From: Brachionus plicatilis
Taxonomy: Eukaryota; Rotifera; Eurotatoria; Ploima; Brachionidae
NCBI GenBank assembly: GCA_010279815.1
Contig: QEOQ01000253.1
Span: forward strand, 935,978-999,977
Direction: 5' to 3'
Length of the DNA: 64,000 nucleotides
The notes below the pieces were generated by a model. It saw only the letters and a program-made list of their open reading frames with translations. It searched no databases and was not told the DNA's origin. Both the position numbers and the translations under genes were made by a program. Below, piece by piece: positions 1 to 13,207 of the stretch (its first letter is position 1; every line of letters starts with the position of its first letter).

Positions 1-2284
1 TGTTAATAAATCATTTTAATTTGAAAAAAAATGCATGGCTACTAAAAAAAGTTTTTCTACATATTAAAAAATTTAATTTCATTAAAGTTTTATGTTTAAA
101 GTTATCAAACGAAGAACTCTATATTTGTTAATCAAAATAATCTCCAATAATCAGAGCAAAATATAATTAAGCAGTAAAAATCTATTAGGTAATCAACTAA
201 ATAAATAAGAAAAAATTGCATTATCAAATTTAAAAGAAATGAATATGATGCTTTTTATTTAAGAAATTGATATAACCTTTTGTGTTTAAACCTAAGCATA
301 AATTTAGATTTCTCCAAAATATTTTTGATTGACCTCACTCAAATTTTTTACAGTCCAAAATTTAATATTCCTTATTTGGTAACAGACTATAACACTTTAA
401 ATGATATCTTACTTTAAATTCAAGTACTAAAAAGAGTATAAACACATTTTTCAATAAATAAAAGATGAATTATCTCTTTAGACTTAATGCTCAATTTTAA
501 ACCCAAATTTTAGACATAAAGTTATTCTACACTTTTATTATACTTTTGGAAGTCAAGCTTGTAGAATTTCTTAGTTCTTTTATTTCTTTTGACTTTTTTT
601 ATTTGTTTCCTTTTTTTACTTTCAAGGTAATATAGATAAAAAAATAAGAATTAAAAATAAGGAATTAAGAAAGATTTTAAAAAATTTAATAAAATGGTCT
701 TTTTTGTTTTTTTTCATTTAATTTCAGTATTTTTTAAAATGATGAATATCAATTATTATTAAAAATTTTAAAGAAATAAATAATCAAATCTAATTCCTCA
801 CATTTAGTAAATGTGAGGAACTGTTTAGTTAATTTTATTGTTTAGTTTTGTTTCTTCAGATTTAATAAATATTAAGATAAAGACAAAATTTATTTTAAAT
901 TATTTGCTTCATAATTGTAGAGAGAAAAAAACAAATGAGTGTAAAACTTAGATCCTTTAATTGATAAAATTAGAAAAATCAATAAAAATGGCATAAGTCA
1001 AAAATACTTCATAAATCTTTAACTCAATAGTTCTTAATAGAATCCAAAATTTTTCGCCAAATCAACTCTCTGTTGAATCAGATATAGACTAAACGGCTTT
1101 ATTTAAAAAAAATAAATGGAATTGCAAAAAATTTATTCGATAGTTTTTCTATAATAACTATTTTTAAGTTAAAAAATTTTAAATAGGTAAGAAATATTTT
1201 TTTTACTTTTAGTCTTTTTTTTAAAATGATGTTTTAAAAGCAAATGGATTGTGTATCCTGAATAAAACCATGTCATCCATCCTTTGTCTAATATTTTAGA
1301 AATATCAATAAATAAGCAGCAAACTTTTTATTTTTATTAATCGGTTCAGCAAATCTTTGAATAAAAAAAAACTTTATAACCCAATTAATGTTATTGATTA
1401 AATTGAATTTTTAAATTATGACGCTTTTTTTGTCTTTTTTTTATTTTATGTTACTTTTATAAATAAATTTTTAATTAAAATTCAGTAATTTATTATATAG
1501 AATTAATAATATTTATATACAATGAAGGTCAGAAATTATGATTTTCTTGAATTTTTTTTATGTCAAAATTTTAAAATTTTTTTGTTAACAGATTTCTTAT
1601 ACAGAAAACGTTTAATACATTTATTCTTTATTTTTTATCCAATATTCGATATAACAAACAAGCTAAATTTAGTGATTTCTTTAAATTAATGATAGAGGAT
1701 TGTATTGTTTTGTATTTTTCAATAAATTTTTTTTTAAATCAACTTAATTAAAAAATTGGTAATTTTTATTTAAAAAATAGTTCAAATTCCCTAATATTTT
1801 TTTCCGAAAAAATTTCTATATTATTTTTATTGTTCATAATAGGGCCCGTCATTAAGGATTTGACATTGTACTGAGCCTTGGTATACTCAGAATTGGTTCT
1901 CTTATTTTCTCAGTAATTTCTTTCGAAAAGTCAAACATTTCTATCAACAAAAGTTAATTTAGGTTTGAAATCCTTTTATATCATGTATCAACATGCTTTT
2001 TTCATGAAGATTTTATTATACTAAGAGCATTAAAAAGTATTGAATCTATTTACAATGAAAAAAAAACGCATAATTTTTTAACTCTAATTTTTTTGTTTTT
2101 AGGAATTTTTAAGATATCTATCCGAGAACATTGAAATTTGTAAAATAAAAAAAATAAAAAAACAATAAATTAACGTAAACTAATGAATACCTCACACATT
2201 TAATTTTCTTTTAATATCATGTCACTTAAACAGATTCGATTTTAGCTAATCTGTCCTAAATAAAGCTCAACCCTGGCGCCTAAA
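1..2284. other. AT-rich intergenic region, no gene seen
   Basis: No ORF of credible composition is present on either strand. The sequence is homopolymer-rich A/T. The only ordered structure I noticed is a perfect hairpin at 794-820. The last part, from about 2160 to 2284, should hold the promoter and 5' UTR of the downstream kinase gene. Confidence 0.6.
794..820. repeat. Perfect 12-bp-arm hairpin
   Basis: The arms TTCCTCACATTT and AAATGTGAGGAA are exact reverse complements separated by the 3-base loop AGT. The arms are GC-richer than the surrounding DNA. It lies about 1.5 kb upstream of the kinase gene. No function is evident. Confidence 0.7.
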
Positions 2285-5200
2285 ATGCCTAGAAGACATG
2301 ATCGTTCATCTTGCTCAGAAGTGTCGACTACAAGTCGGGACAGATCTTTGAGTAAATACTCCCATTCTAGCCGCAGGTATCAGCGATATCACAGAAAAAA
2401 AAGATCATCCTCATCTAGTCCGAGTCGCTCTGTGGACAATCATCACAAAAAAAGACATTCAAGGTCTCGCAGTGAGCGCTCAAGAACTCCGACACGGAGC
2501 CGAAGAAGAAGAGATCGCCAAAGCAAATATTGCCGAAGCAGATCCAGAAATAGGTACTCGTAGCTTAAGGACTTTTATTTATTTAATAAAATTAGAAGAA
2601 GGGCCAAGAAAAAATCCTATTACAGAAAAACGGACTCATCCGACTCTTCTAGACCAAAGCGAAAGTCTAGGAAACGCTCTACTGGCACCAGAAGCCGTGT
2701 TTCCCATTTACAAAACTTAGAATCCAAAGTAGTAATTTTTAAGCTTAAAAAAATTGGGAAAAGGTCTAATGATAAAAAGGAACGAAGCGATTCGGGACAT
2801 GTCAACATTCGGGATGATGATGATGGACACTTGATTTATGTTCCTGGCGATACTTTGCAATCAAGATGTAGCTAAAACTAATCTCAATTTACCGCTACTG
2901 ACAACTAAACTTTATTCTAGATAAAATTAAGAAAACACTGGGTGAAGGAACTTTTGGCAAAGTGGTCGAAGTTAAAGATCTGAAAGAGTACACATTATCG
3001 TTGAAATTTAGCTTGTTAAATTATTTTTTATTAATCTTTAGTCTAAATGAAAAACAAAGGATTGCGATTAAAATAATTAAAAATGTTGACAAATATAGAG
3101 AAGCTGCCAAACTGGAAATAAATGTTCTTAAAAAAATCAAAGAAAAAGATCCAGATGAAAAATAGTATGTTGATTTAAAGATATTTAAGAATTTTGACGA
3201 ATGTCATCAGTGAAGTGAAATAAAAAAAATTTCATATTTTGAAAATTTTTTGTATTAGCAAAAATATATGAGTTTGGCATTCTTCTACAAGTCACTGATT
3301 TCATTTTGAATATTTTGTAGCTCTTTGGCACCTTTTTCAGGATCTCAGCAAAAAATTTTCAAGCAAAAAAACTTAAATTATGGATCTCCTTAAAGAATTA
3401 AAAAATGCTCATATTTTTAATCACTTTTTTTCTGAAAATTCTGATCACATATTTTATTTTGAAAATAAATTGATCAAGTTAAATTTAAAAAAAGTAAATG
3501 AGCACTAAATTATTTCTTGTCCTCTATCGCACATAAAATAAATTTTAAATATTTTTAGATTATTCAAATTGAGATATTCTAGTTTACCTGATATATTGTT
3601 AAGAAATAATTTTCAAATCCATTTTATAATTAACTGGATTATTATACCTTTTTTATTAAGTTTACTTTGACCATATTTTTGGCATTGTTCCAATGTTTTT
3701 AAAAACAAAAATGTTTTTAAAAACAAAAATTTTTCATTATATTTTTGATAATTAGATTTTTTTTATCAATTTTGATCAGATATTATTTTCAGAAAACAAG
3801 TGAAGCGAAACTTTCTCTCAAAAATGTGAAAGTTTGTTTAAATTTGAATTTAAAGAAAAATTTTTTGAAGCATCTAAATAATTTTTACAAATTAAAGCAG
3901 TTTTTTCATCCTCTATTAATTTAAGACTTGGCTTAAAATTTAATAATCAATCAATATCCTAATTCAGAATCAAAAAATATTTAAAAAATTTAAAACATAT
4001 AATACTGAAATCAGGCTCAAAACGGCTAATTTGAAGTAAAAAATCTATTAAAAATTTTAGTTTATGTGTTCAAATTATGGACTGGTTCGATTATTATGGC
4101 CACATGTGTATAGCATTTTCTCTTCTAGGCCTAAGTGTATTTGACTTTTTGGTAATTTTAATTTATATTTTGATATTTTATATTTTAAATTTAATTTTTA
4201 GAAAGAGAACAATTATATTCCCTATTCAATTGATCAAGTTAGACACATCATTTATCAACTTTGTATCGGAGTGAAATGTAAGCTAAAATAAAATTCTTAT
4301 TTTTTCTTAAATTTTACCAAGATCTGATAAAAATTAATCCATCGTAAGATTACATAAAATAGAATCAAATTAAATAATTTTTGCTATAAGTGGATAAATT
4401 ATACATCGACCAAAAATCTGGTGTAATTTTACAGAGTCTTATGTTAACTGACCCAATCTTATCTCAAATTTATAGTCTTTAATACGTTTATCACAATTTA
4501 AAATCTGTTACGCACAATTAAAATTTTTTTAGCACAAAAAATTACTGTTTTTTAATCAGACATTTTTTTTATGTTAAAAAAATTTTAATTATTTGTTAGG
4601 AACAATCTGGAAACTGTGGAATAGAAAGTATTTCAAATTGTAGTTATTGTAGCGGCCTAGTTAAAGTCAAAATCACTAAAATTAAAGCCCGGACTTGTAT
4701 TTGACTTAATGCTTGTTACTTTTAAACAACTCTGGTCTACATAAATTTACGTAAAATTACACAATTTTATAATATTTTGCATAAAATGGCTTTGAAACTT
4801 TCAAAAAGAAAATGAATATTAAACTTTGTTTTTAATGTTTAGTATTATTTAAAATTTTGTTTATATTTCAAATATTGATAATCTTTTGAGCAGATAATAG
4901 TAAAAAAAAAAAGCTAAATTTGTTCATAATTGTTTGCTATACGAGCTGTTCTTAAAATAAAATATTTTTTTAAAATCCCTCCTAAAGATTTACCATTCTT
5001 CTTCACAAATGAAGAAAAAGATAATTTAATTTTAATTTTTAGTAGCTTTCGAAAAAATAATTTACATGCCCAAGTCGTAGAAAAAATTATGACGAACTCA
5101 ATCCATTTTTATTTTTAACTTCTGGAAAAAATGTGAAAAATTAAAAAAGATTTAGTTCTTTTCTTTTGTACTTAATTTCAAAAAACACTAATTTTTAGAT

Positions 5201-6297
5201 GATCGATGCCATCCATAAAGAGTAATCTTATTATTTTAGATATTTAAAATTATTTTTTTTAAGTTCTTCACGACAACCAACTAACGCACACAGATTTGAA
5301 GCCAGAGAATATTCTTTTTGTCGACTCAGATTATGATGTCATCTATAACTCCCGAAAAGTTTGAACAAAAATTTTTATTTAAAAGCAGAAATTCGTGTTA
5401 TTTGTTTCTTAAACACGAAATCAACTTCATCACTCCAATTTTACTCATTAAATATTAGAATATTTTTTTTTATAAAAAATATTACAGAAACGAGATGAAC
5501 GGATCGTAAAGCAAACAGAAATAAGAGTAATTGACTTTGGATCAGCTACATTTGACTGGGAACATCATTCAACCATTGTTTCGACTCGGCACTACCGAGC
5601 TCCCGAAGTAATCCTCGAGCTAGGCTGGTCCCAACCATGTGATGTCTGGAGCGTCGGATGCATTCTATTCGAGCTCTATCTTGGTTTCACTCTATTCCAG
5701 GTAAAGTAAAAGAAAACACCCATAACATGAAAATTTTTATTAATTTTTTCGAATTTATTTTTTAGACTCATGATAATATCGAGCATCTGGCAATGATGGA
5801 AAGGATACTCGGTCCCATTCCGAGAAGCATGGCTAAGAGAACAAGGTTTTGGTTTTGAAAAATTTTTTGTTTTATTTGAAAAAAATAAGTGAAAATTTTT
5901 TATTTAATTTTTTTATTTAATAGAAAGACGAAATACTTTCGCCGCGGTAAACTTGATTGGGATGAGCGGAGTTCGGCTGGCCGGTATGTAAAAGAAAACT
6001 GTAAAGCTTTGAGAGTATGATTTAGAAAAAATTTAAATATTTTTGTTTCATTTTGTCTCCTAGAAATACATGCTCAGTGATGAAGGCGATCATAAAGATT
6101 TGATTGATCTAATAGAGCAAATGTTGATTTACGAACCCGATAAAAGGTTCGAAAATGTTTTTTTTTCTTCTTTTGAATATTTTATTTTTCAAAATTATTT
6201 TAGAATAACTTTGAACCAGGCGTTGAAACATGTATTTTTTGATCGGTTGCCAACAGGGCTCAGACATCCCGATGATTTTCGCCTGCACAAAAAATGA
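2285..6297 (+). CDS. CLK: CLK-family (LAMMER) dual-specificity protein kinase
   Basis: CDC2-like kinase, which in animals phosphorylates SR splicing factors in the nucleus. Twelve exons read by eye: 2285-2553, 2596-2867, 2921-2987, 3042-3164, 4061-4151, 4202-4277, 5264-5358, 5488-5700, 5766-5845, 5924-6014, 6064-6146, 6204-6297. They sum to 1554 nt (517 aa), close to the usual CLK length. Residues 1-180 are rich in Arg/Ser dipeptides, as in CLK N-termini. The kinase domain follows: GEGTFG loop (188-193), AIK lysine K213, HTDLKPEN with catalytic D310, DFGSAT with D347, and the diagnostic EHLAMMER at 408-415. All catalytic residues are intact. The introns at 3165-4060 and 4278-5263 are long (896 and 986 bp) and the rest are 42-129 bp. 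A polyadenylation signal AATAAA lies at 6334-6339. The family call is certain; which CLK paralogue is not resolvable. Confidence 0.95.
4660..4734. mobile_element. Partial copy of the CAGAGTTG MITE (in CLK intron)
   Basis: GGACTTGTATTTGACTTAATG...ACTTTTAAACAACTCTG resembles the right-hand part of the element at 29271-29515 (GGACTTGACTTGAGACTTGTG...). The left end was not found, so this is a truncated or decayed copy. Confidence 0.5.
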
Positions 6298-7450
6298 TTA
6301 AAAATTAATTTACGCTTTTATTTTCTCAATTCAAATAAATCTTTCTTTTCTTTAACATAAACATGTTAAAGTTTTCAACTTAAACCATATTTTTAAATTT
6401 ACAAATTTTTTAAAAATATATCTATATAAAACACACACATATATATTTCATGTTGAGGTACTTTTTTTTTTGGTGTATTTTTACGAGTTTTATTTTTGTA
6501 TTATAAAATTTTGAACGAAATTTAACGATTGTTAATAAATAATTGTTTCGATTATAAACATTTCAGTGTATATTATTGTATAACTCAAATGAATGCAAAA
6601 GAATTAAATGAAGCAAATGGCGGATATATCTTTTTGAGATCTGGTTAAACTCTTTTTAAGCATTCAACAATTTTATTAGCTTGAAAACTATTTTTTCAAA
6701 TAAACGGTTTTATTCAACCACTAAATGTCTTTTTTTTATTATTTTAAATTATCCAACCCTCAAAAAAATAAAATAAAATTTTTTACTTTATTTATTTTAA
6801 TTTGAATTAAAAAAAACTAATTTCTTTAAAAAGTTTCAAGTGTTCGAAAACCTAGAATGAAAAATAAATTATTTTTTAATGTAGCTATCAAAATTAAGCA
6901 ATCAACACAATTGTAGAGGATTTACTAATTTTTTACTTTTTTTTCTAAAATTAAGCTAAATATAATTTAAAAAACTCCTGGCAGCTTACTATTTTAATTA
7001 AAGGGCTGGTAAATAGATTATTTTTGATTTAGTAATTTTTTTGTCGAAATTGTATTAGGTTAACCCTTAAAGAATAAAATATTTAGATAAATATTTGTAA
7101 GCTTATTAAAGATTCTCCACACGAATTCATTCAAAAGTCTGAATAAATTTTTTTTCATAAATACAAAGTTTAAGCTAATTAATGATGTCAAATAGAAATT
7201 TTTCGAGCTGAATGGTATTTTCAAGAATTAATGAAACCTGACAACACAGAATACAAAAAAATGAAATCTGTCTGTTTTATAGAATTAATAAAAAAAACAA
7301 AATTTTTAAGTAAAAAAGTCTTTGTTTCGGTTACTATGGTAAATAAATACTATTGACCATTTTAATTAATAAGTTAAAGTCTAAAATTTTTTTTGCTGTA
7401 AAAACTAGAACTTAAATTTAATTATTTTTGCCAACCAAAAATTTAATACA
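6298..7450. other. Intergenic region between kinase and RING ligase genes
   Basis: AT-rich sequence with the presumed 3' UTR of the kinase gene (AATAAA at 6334-6339) and a short AC/AT stretch near 6430-6450. No coding or RNA gene seen. The final part should include the promoter of the RING-finger gene. Confidence 0.6.
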
Positions 7451-10400
7451 ATGTCAGCAAGGGAAAGCTCATCACATAGTGGAAAAGTCAAGTCCCAAAG
7501 TTCAGCCTCAACATTGCCAATCACGTGCCAAATTTGCTTTGAAAATGTCAAAGAACCTTGTGTTTGCTCAAATTTACATGTATTTTGTTCATTTTGTATA
7601 GATATATGGTTGGAAAAAAATAACCAATGTCCCACATGTCATGTCCAAATAGATGAAAACAATCCGTATAAGCATCTAGTCGGCGGAATTCAAGATTTCG
7701 AGTCCTCTTTGCCGAAAACAACTGAATTTTCTAATCCTAGTATTCGTAAAGCTAGATATATAACAATGTTCCAACATTATGAAGACGAAATCAATCGGCT
7801 AAATAATCTTGTTGCTTCGTTAAAAGAGGAAGTTATTAAATTGAAGGTTTGTTATAAAAAAATTTTAAAATTTTTTAAGAAAAATTTTGATAGGAAACAG
7901 CTAAAAATTTCGATCCACTCAATTCACCTCAACATGATATGATACAATTGTTGAAGAAGAAGCTACAATATGTTCAAATAAGCTATAACGAAGCATGTCA
8001 AGAAAATGAAGGATTAAAAGAAGTAAAATTTTATTTATCAATTTCTAAATTGAAATGAGTGATTTTAAATCAACAATGAATTAATGAAGATTAATTTTGT
8101 CAGTTTTTTTTTGTTCAAAAATAGATCTATTTCGTATCAAAAATAAATTCTATTACAAAATTAGTAAGAAAGGTTACATAAGATTGCGCTGCTATTGTTT
8201 ACAAAACAATAACTAATGGTTTCTGAGGGTATGATTTATTATGAGTATATTTTTGCTTTTTCTAATAATTTTGAGTCAACATTCATTTATTTATTTCCTT
8301 AAAAATAATCTTTTATAAATATCGTTCAAAGATAAAGCATTGGAAAATATTAACAAATTTTCTTAAAAATTTACGACCCTTGTATAAGAGTGATGCAGTC
8401 GAACCTCGTTATCATCACTCTATTCCGTATAATATTGGTTATACGGAATATAAAAGTTTTTAAATTTTTTTTCTATTTCAAGGTTAATCAACTAGCTAGG
8501 CCAGTGTCCTTGTCAAAGTAGACATTTATCACTTCATTAATTTAATTAATAAAATTAAAATAAAATTTTTACTATTTAAAATATTAATTTTTGTAAAAAA
8601 GATTTGCAACCAGATTATTTGAAGAAATTAATCATTGATAAATTTATGTCAAATTTTTTTTATTTTCTTTAAACTAAATATAAATTAAATTGATTTTATT
8701 GTAAACTGAAAGCTTGAATGCTGAATATTTAAGTTTCGATCTTAAAGCTTTTCATTAATCTTGAATAAAAAAATCAAAACGTTTTTTCACCATTATTAGA
8801 TTTTGCCATTGGTTCAATCAGATTATCGCTGTTCCTTAAATTATAGCTTGGATTTGTGAGTCATTTTTGTCAATCTTTTTTTTTAATTCTGAGGTGAGTT
8901 AAAAGAGAACGATAGCATTCAAAGCAATAATCGAAATAAGGTAAGATAAATGTTTTAAAAACTTAAATTTGACAGAAGTTGAAAAATTGAAAAGTCTTCT
9001 TGTCCTGAATAATTTCTTATTAACAGTAAGAGACATGCTGCAAGCTAATTTTCAAAAATTTAGATAAAGATTAGATATTTTTGACAACTTTTATTTTGTT
9101 CCAAAATGGGTTTATCGTTCCAGGAACATTAATATTTATTACATTAAAATATAGATTAATATTGTGTTTGTTGATTATAGATTTCCAATTTTAATAGATG
9201 GCAGAAAATTTTTTTGATTCGAAAAAAATTAAAAATTTAACAAAAGATTAATAAATAAAAAAAAATTAATTTGATTTTAAAAAATAGGAAATTTTGTTCA
9301 TTTAAATTACATTCTTGTGTGTAATTTTTATTACTCATATTTTTTTGTTATTATAGGACTATAAGATTTATAAATTAACCCAACTGATCTAACTTGATGT
9401 AAGTTAGATTGAATCAAATTAAAATAAAGCTCTATCCAAACGCAGATCTTAATTATTCTAAAAATACGATTTGTAACGAAGTTTTCATTTTTGAGGCAGT
9501 TCTCACATTTTAAATAAAAATCCTTGATTCTTTTAAATTGTAAAATAAAATATGAATTGAATTTTGTGATTTTTAAAAAATTAATTTTTTGAAGCAATAC
9601 AAAAATTTAGAAAATGAAAATTCAATGTTAGTACAAGACATAGCTCATCTCAAAGCGAGTCTCAGCGAAAAATCATCCCAGCTGTAAAAAAAATTTTAAA
9701 TTATTTAATTTTAAAAGAAAAAACATTTTTAATTAAAAGAGGATCGAAGATAATTGCTGAAAATCTACAATCTAAAATACAGAGCTATGAAAAAGAAATA
9801 AAATTTTTAAAAAAGTCTTTAGGCAAAAGTGAAAAATACATTGCTAGTTTGAAAACACAGCGCGATAAAGAAACCAAACCAAATGGGAAATATGCTGAGG
9901 AAACATTTCAGTCCAATTCATCATCAGCATTTAGTTTTGTAAAGCCATCTAGTTTAACATCAAGCCTTAATTCAGCTATCAAAAATAAAAACGATTCCAG
10001 CTCCATCAATAAGTCTGATTTAAAAAGCGTAAAATTTAGTGAAAGAATAGATAAATTTCCATCTAGCTTAGGCTCGACAGGTTCTTCTAATTCACCAAAA
10101 TATTCAACAAACAAAAACATTCCGAACTTATCTAATAACTTGAAAAAAAATTTAATTGCAAATTCAAGTGGTAATAGCCATGACTTCGATGCCAACAACC
10201 AACTTTCTCAAAGTATGCTGATCATGAGCAATAATCAATTGTCTAATTTTCTTTCATCAAACTCTTCGAATAGCTTCACAAATCAGTCACAAAATCAAAA
10301 TTTTGCTTACTCTTCATTGAAAAAGTGTCGTAGAGACGAAGTCGGTCTAGAAAAGCCTGACGAATCTACCAACGAGAAAACAAACAAGAACGATAATTTA

Positions 10401-10938
10401 AATGCATCCACGTCAGAGTTCATAGATTGCATGGAGATATTAAATCGAGCTGAAAAAAATGTACAAAATCGTCAAAAATCGCCGACCAGACCAGTTCAAA
10501 ATTCTAATTTAAAAAAAAATTTTTTGCATCAAAACGAATCAAACGGTTTAGTTCAAATGATAAAGTCTGATTCTTCGATTCACTCGTCTTCTTCATCCGG
10601 AAATTCCCTTTCGGCTAATGGAGCATCTTCGATCTCATCCAGTAGTCCATCTGATTCTTCGATAAACTTGAATAGTTTGGGCAAAAAAAATACAAGTGAA
10701 AACTCTAAAAATGCCACATTCAATATGAAATCATACAGTTTTAATTCCTACCATCCAAATAGTAAACAAGGTAAATGAATAAAATTTTAAAGTAAAAATT
10801 TCATTTAAATTTTTTATTTATTTAGATGTTTTGTTTAAAGAACATGGTCAAAATTTAAATTATAATAATAATGGAATTAGCTTTAGCATGGCTAATAGAA
10901 GTAGGACTATTGAGCCGAATAACAGAATTTTAAAATAA
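7451..10938 (+). CDS. OBI1: ORC ubiquitin ligase 1-like RING E3 (OBI1/RNF219)
   Basis: RING-type E3 ligase resembling OBI1 (RNF219), which in vertebrates ubiquitylates the origin recognition complex to promote origin firing. Exons: 7451-7846, 7894-8022, 9595-9683, 9740-10770, 10826-10938; total 1758 nt (585 aa). The RING is C3HC4: C26, C29, C39, H43, C46, C49, C60, C63, with the OBI1-like core LPITCQIC and HVFCSFCIDIWL, followed by a conserved NPYKHLVGG stretch. A coiled coil (from about residue 95, YEDEINRLNNLV) continues through exons 2-4, then comes a long Ser/Asn-rich disordered tail. OBI1 proteins have the same order, though the vertebrate one is longer. The intron at 8023-9594 is 1.57 kb and contains a possible transposon end (8394-8449). 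The exon 4 acceptor (after 9739) is the least certain junction, because the alternative one gives a stop. Confidence 0.88.
8394..8449. mobile_element. Possible pogo/Tigger-like transposon end with hairpin (in OBI1 intron)
   Basis: CAGTCGAACCTCGTTAT resembles the terminal inverted repeats of pogo/Tigger-type (IS630-Tc1-mariner superfamily) elements. It is followed by a perfect 11-bp-arm hairpin (ATTCCGTATAA at 8422-8432 and its complement at 8439-8449). I found no matching opposite end in the window, so this is at most a solo end or a decayed fragment. Confidence 0.3.
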
Positions 10939-11605
10939 TTGAAATCTTTTTCTTAGAATTTTTAAACTTATGTGAATATAAATTTTTTATTAAAATTTGC
11001 GGATTTCACTTCCGGACATAAATTTTGAATGTATACATTTATTATTAATAAAAATTGATATTTTAATTAATCAACTATTTTTTTATTATAAGATGTAAAT
11101 TTTATTTTTTTAATCTAAATTAAATATTTAGAAATTTTGAAAGAAAAAAAAATACAAATTTGACACTATTCAATCAAAAAAAGTAGAGAGACGCTTAAAA
11201 TTAGATAAAAGTAAAGCCTAAAGAATAAATTTTTTATTAATAATTAATGATCATTATTTTAAAATTGATGCATATTGGTGTATAAGAATTATAAATTATA
11301 AAAAAATAAAAAAAAAAGATGGTTTAATTTTTTTAAATTCTAAATTGTGAATCCAATTCTTAATCGAATTTTAATTTAATTATATGGAACAATTAAGCAG
11401 GAAATTTCAAAAATAGACTTTTTGAGTATATTACTTATTAAATCCTGGTCTAGCTCAAAAATTCTCAGTGCATGATCATTTTGATCAGATTGTTAAAGCC
11501 ACCTCATGTCATTGACCAGTCAGTCGAAAAAAAAACTGTATTGTATTAAATAAGGAGATATTTAAAATTCAGATCATTGAGAAATTCCTTCTTAAAAATT
11601 ACAGC
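10939..11605. other. Intergenic region, no gene seen
   Basis: AT-rich sequence between the OBI1 stop codon and the target-site duplication of the hAT-like element. It should include the OBI1 3' UTR. No ORF or RNA gene recognised. Confidence 0.6.
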
Positions 11606-12039
11606 TATTTATTTAGGGTTGTTAATTGAACTGGATTTCAAATTTTTGAAGTTTTTGAGAAAACTTCAAGTTTATTTTTCAACACTTCGAAATTTTTTGA
11701 CAAAGGAAAATTGAAATTGAAATATTAAATATGAAGTGAAATTTTAAAAATTTAAAGCCGACAGAACTTAATACTTCGAAATTTTATACTTGAATCAAAA
11801 GTTTTAAGTTTGAAATTATCAAGTTTAAAATTTATAAGTTTGAAATCTTGAGGTCTGAAATTTCTAATTTAAAAAAGTTCGATCCTGAAATTTTAAATTT
11901 TAAAAATTTCTTTTCTAATTAAAATTGACAAATACAAAATAAATATAAATATCTACATTTACAAAATTTAATAGATAATTTTAAAATTTTTGAAATGCTT
12001 TCTGATTTAACAAATACGCCTACTTGCCAGACGGATTCA

Positions 12040-13207
12040 TCTCCGGTCTCAACATTGAAAAGGCGCAAAAAAATAGAACCAAGATCGTGGGTTTGGCAAA
12101 GCCAAAATGTTGTCAAAATAAATGAATCCGTCTGCCAAGTGTAATATATGTCAACAAGTGATAACTATTTAAAACAGTTCAACAACTGAGTTGGTTCAAC
12201 ATTTAGCCGAAAAACATAAAATTTTAAAATTATCACATGAAAATATTTGACCAAGTAAACGTTTTTGCTTAGATTTTTAGGAGATGGCGAATGAACCAGA
12301 AGAAACTCCTAAAAAAATTAAAGAGTACCTTGCACTAGATGTAAAAATTGAAAAAATAAACGAGAAACTAATTAAATACTACAAATTACCTTGTCGTGAA
12401 ACGTTGAGATATAAGTTNNNNNNNNNNNNNNNNNNNNNNNNNNNNNNNNNNNNNNNNNNNNNNNNNNNNNNNNNNNNNNNNNNNNNNNNNNNNNNNNNNN
12501 NNNNNNNNNNNNNNNNNNNNNNNNNNNNNNNNNNNNNNNNNNNNNNNNNNNNNNNNNNNNNNNNNNNNNNNNNNNNNNNNNNNNNNNNNNNNNNNNNNNN
12601 NNNNNNNNNNNNNNNNNNNNNNNNNNNNNNNNNNNNNNNNNNNNNNNNNNNNNNNNNNNNNNNNNNNNNNNNNNNNNNNNNNNNNNNNNNNNNNNNNNNN
12701 NNNNNNNNNNNNNNNNNNNNNNNNNNNNNNNNNNNNNNNNNNNNNNNNNNNNNNNNNNNNNNNNNNNNNNNNNNNNNNNNNNNNNNNNNNNNNNNNNNNN
12801 NNNNNNNNNNNNNNNNNNNNNNNNNNNNNNNNNNNNNNNNNNNNNNNNNNNNNNNNNNNNNNNNNNNNNNNNNNNNNNNNNNNNNNNNNNNNNNNNNNNN
12901 NNNNNNNNNNNNNNNNNNNNNNNNNNNNNNNNNNNNNNNNNNNNNNNCAGTTCAACAACTGAGTTGGTTCAACATTTAGCCGAAAAACATAAAATTTTAA
13001 AATTATCACATGAAAATATTAGACCAAGTAAACGTTTTTTCTTAGATTTTTAGGAGATGGCGAATGAACCAGAAGAAACTCCTAAAACAATTAAAGAGTA
13101 CCTTGCACTAGATGTAAAAATTGAAAAAATAAACGAGAAACTAATTAAATACTACAAATTACCTTGTCGTGAAACTTTGAGATATAAGTTGTCACCCGAG
13201 ATGGTAT
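12040..13207 (+). pseudogene. Decayed BED zinc-finger (hAT transposase N-terminus), interrupted by gap
   Basis: In one frame there is a basic segment followed by the aromatic SWVWQ typical of a BED finger start (about 12052-12115). In a shifted frame from about 12126 comes PSAKCNICQQ, an in-frame TAA, then STTELVQHLAEKHKIL. That gives the C-x2-C and H-x4-H pattern of a BED finger. Downstream, a short Lys/Glu-rich frame begins at the ATG at 12284 and is seen again at 13057, ending in a stop at 13205-13207. The frameshift and internal stop show it is not functional. The assignment to a transposase rests on the BED finger and on its position inside the hAT-like ends. No catalytic or dimerisation domain of hAT transposase is visible. 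Confidence 0.6.
12175..13190. repeat. 243-bp direct repeat flanking a 530-base assembly gap
   Basis: 12175-12417 and 12948-13190 are the same 243-bp sequence with about four substitutions. They flank the N run at 12418-12947 exactly. This is what unmerged overlapping contig ends or two alleles produce, but a true tandem duplication is also possible. Confidence 0.9.

Noticed and set aside
4930..5118. 62-codon ORF in the kinase intron
   Set aside because: It lies inside a long intron, with low-complexity composition and no link to the kinase alignment on either side.
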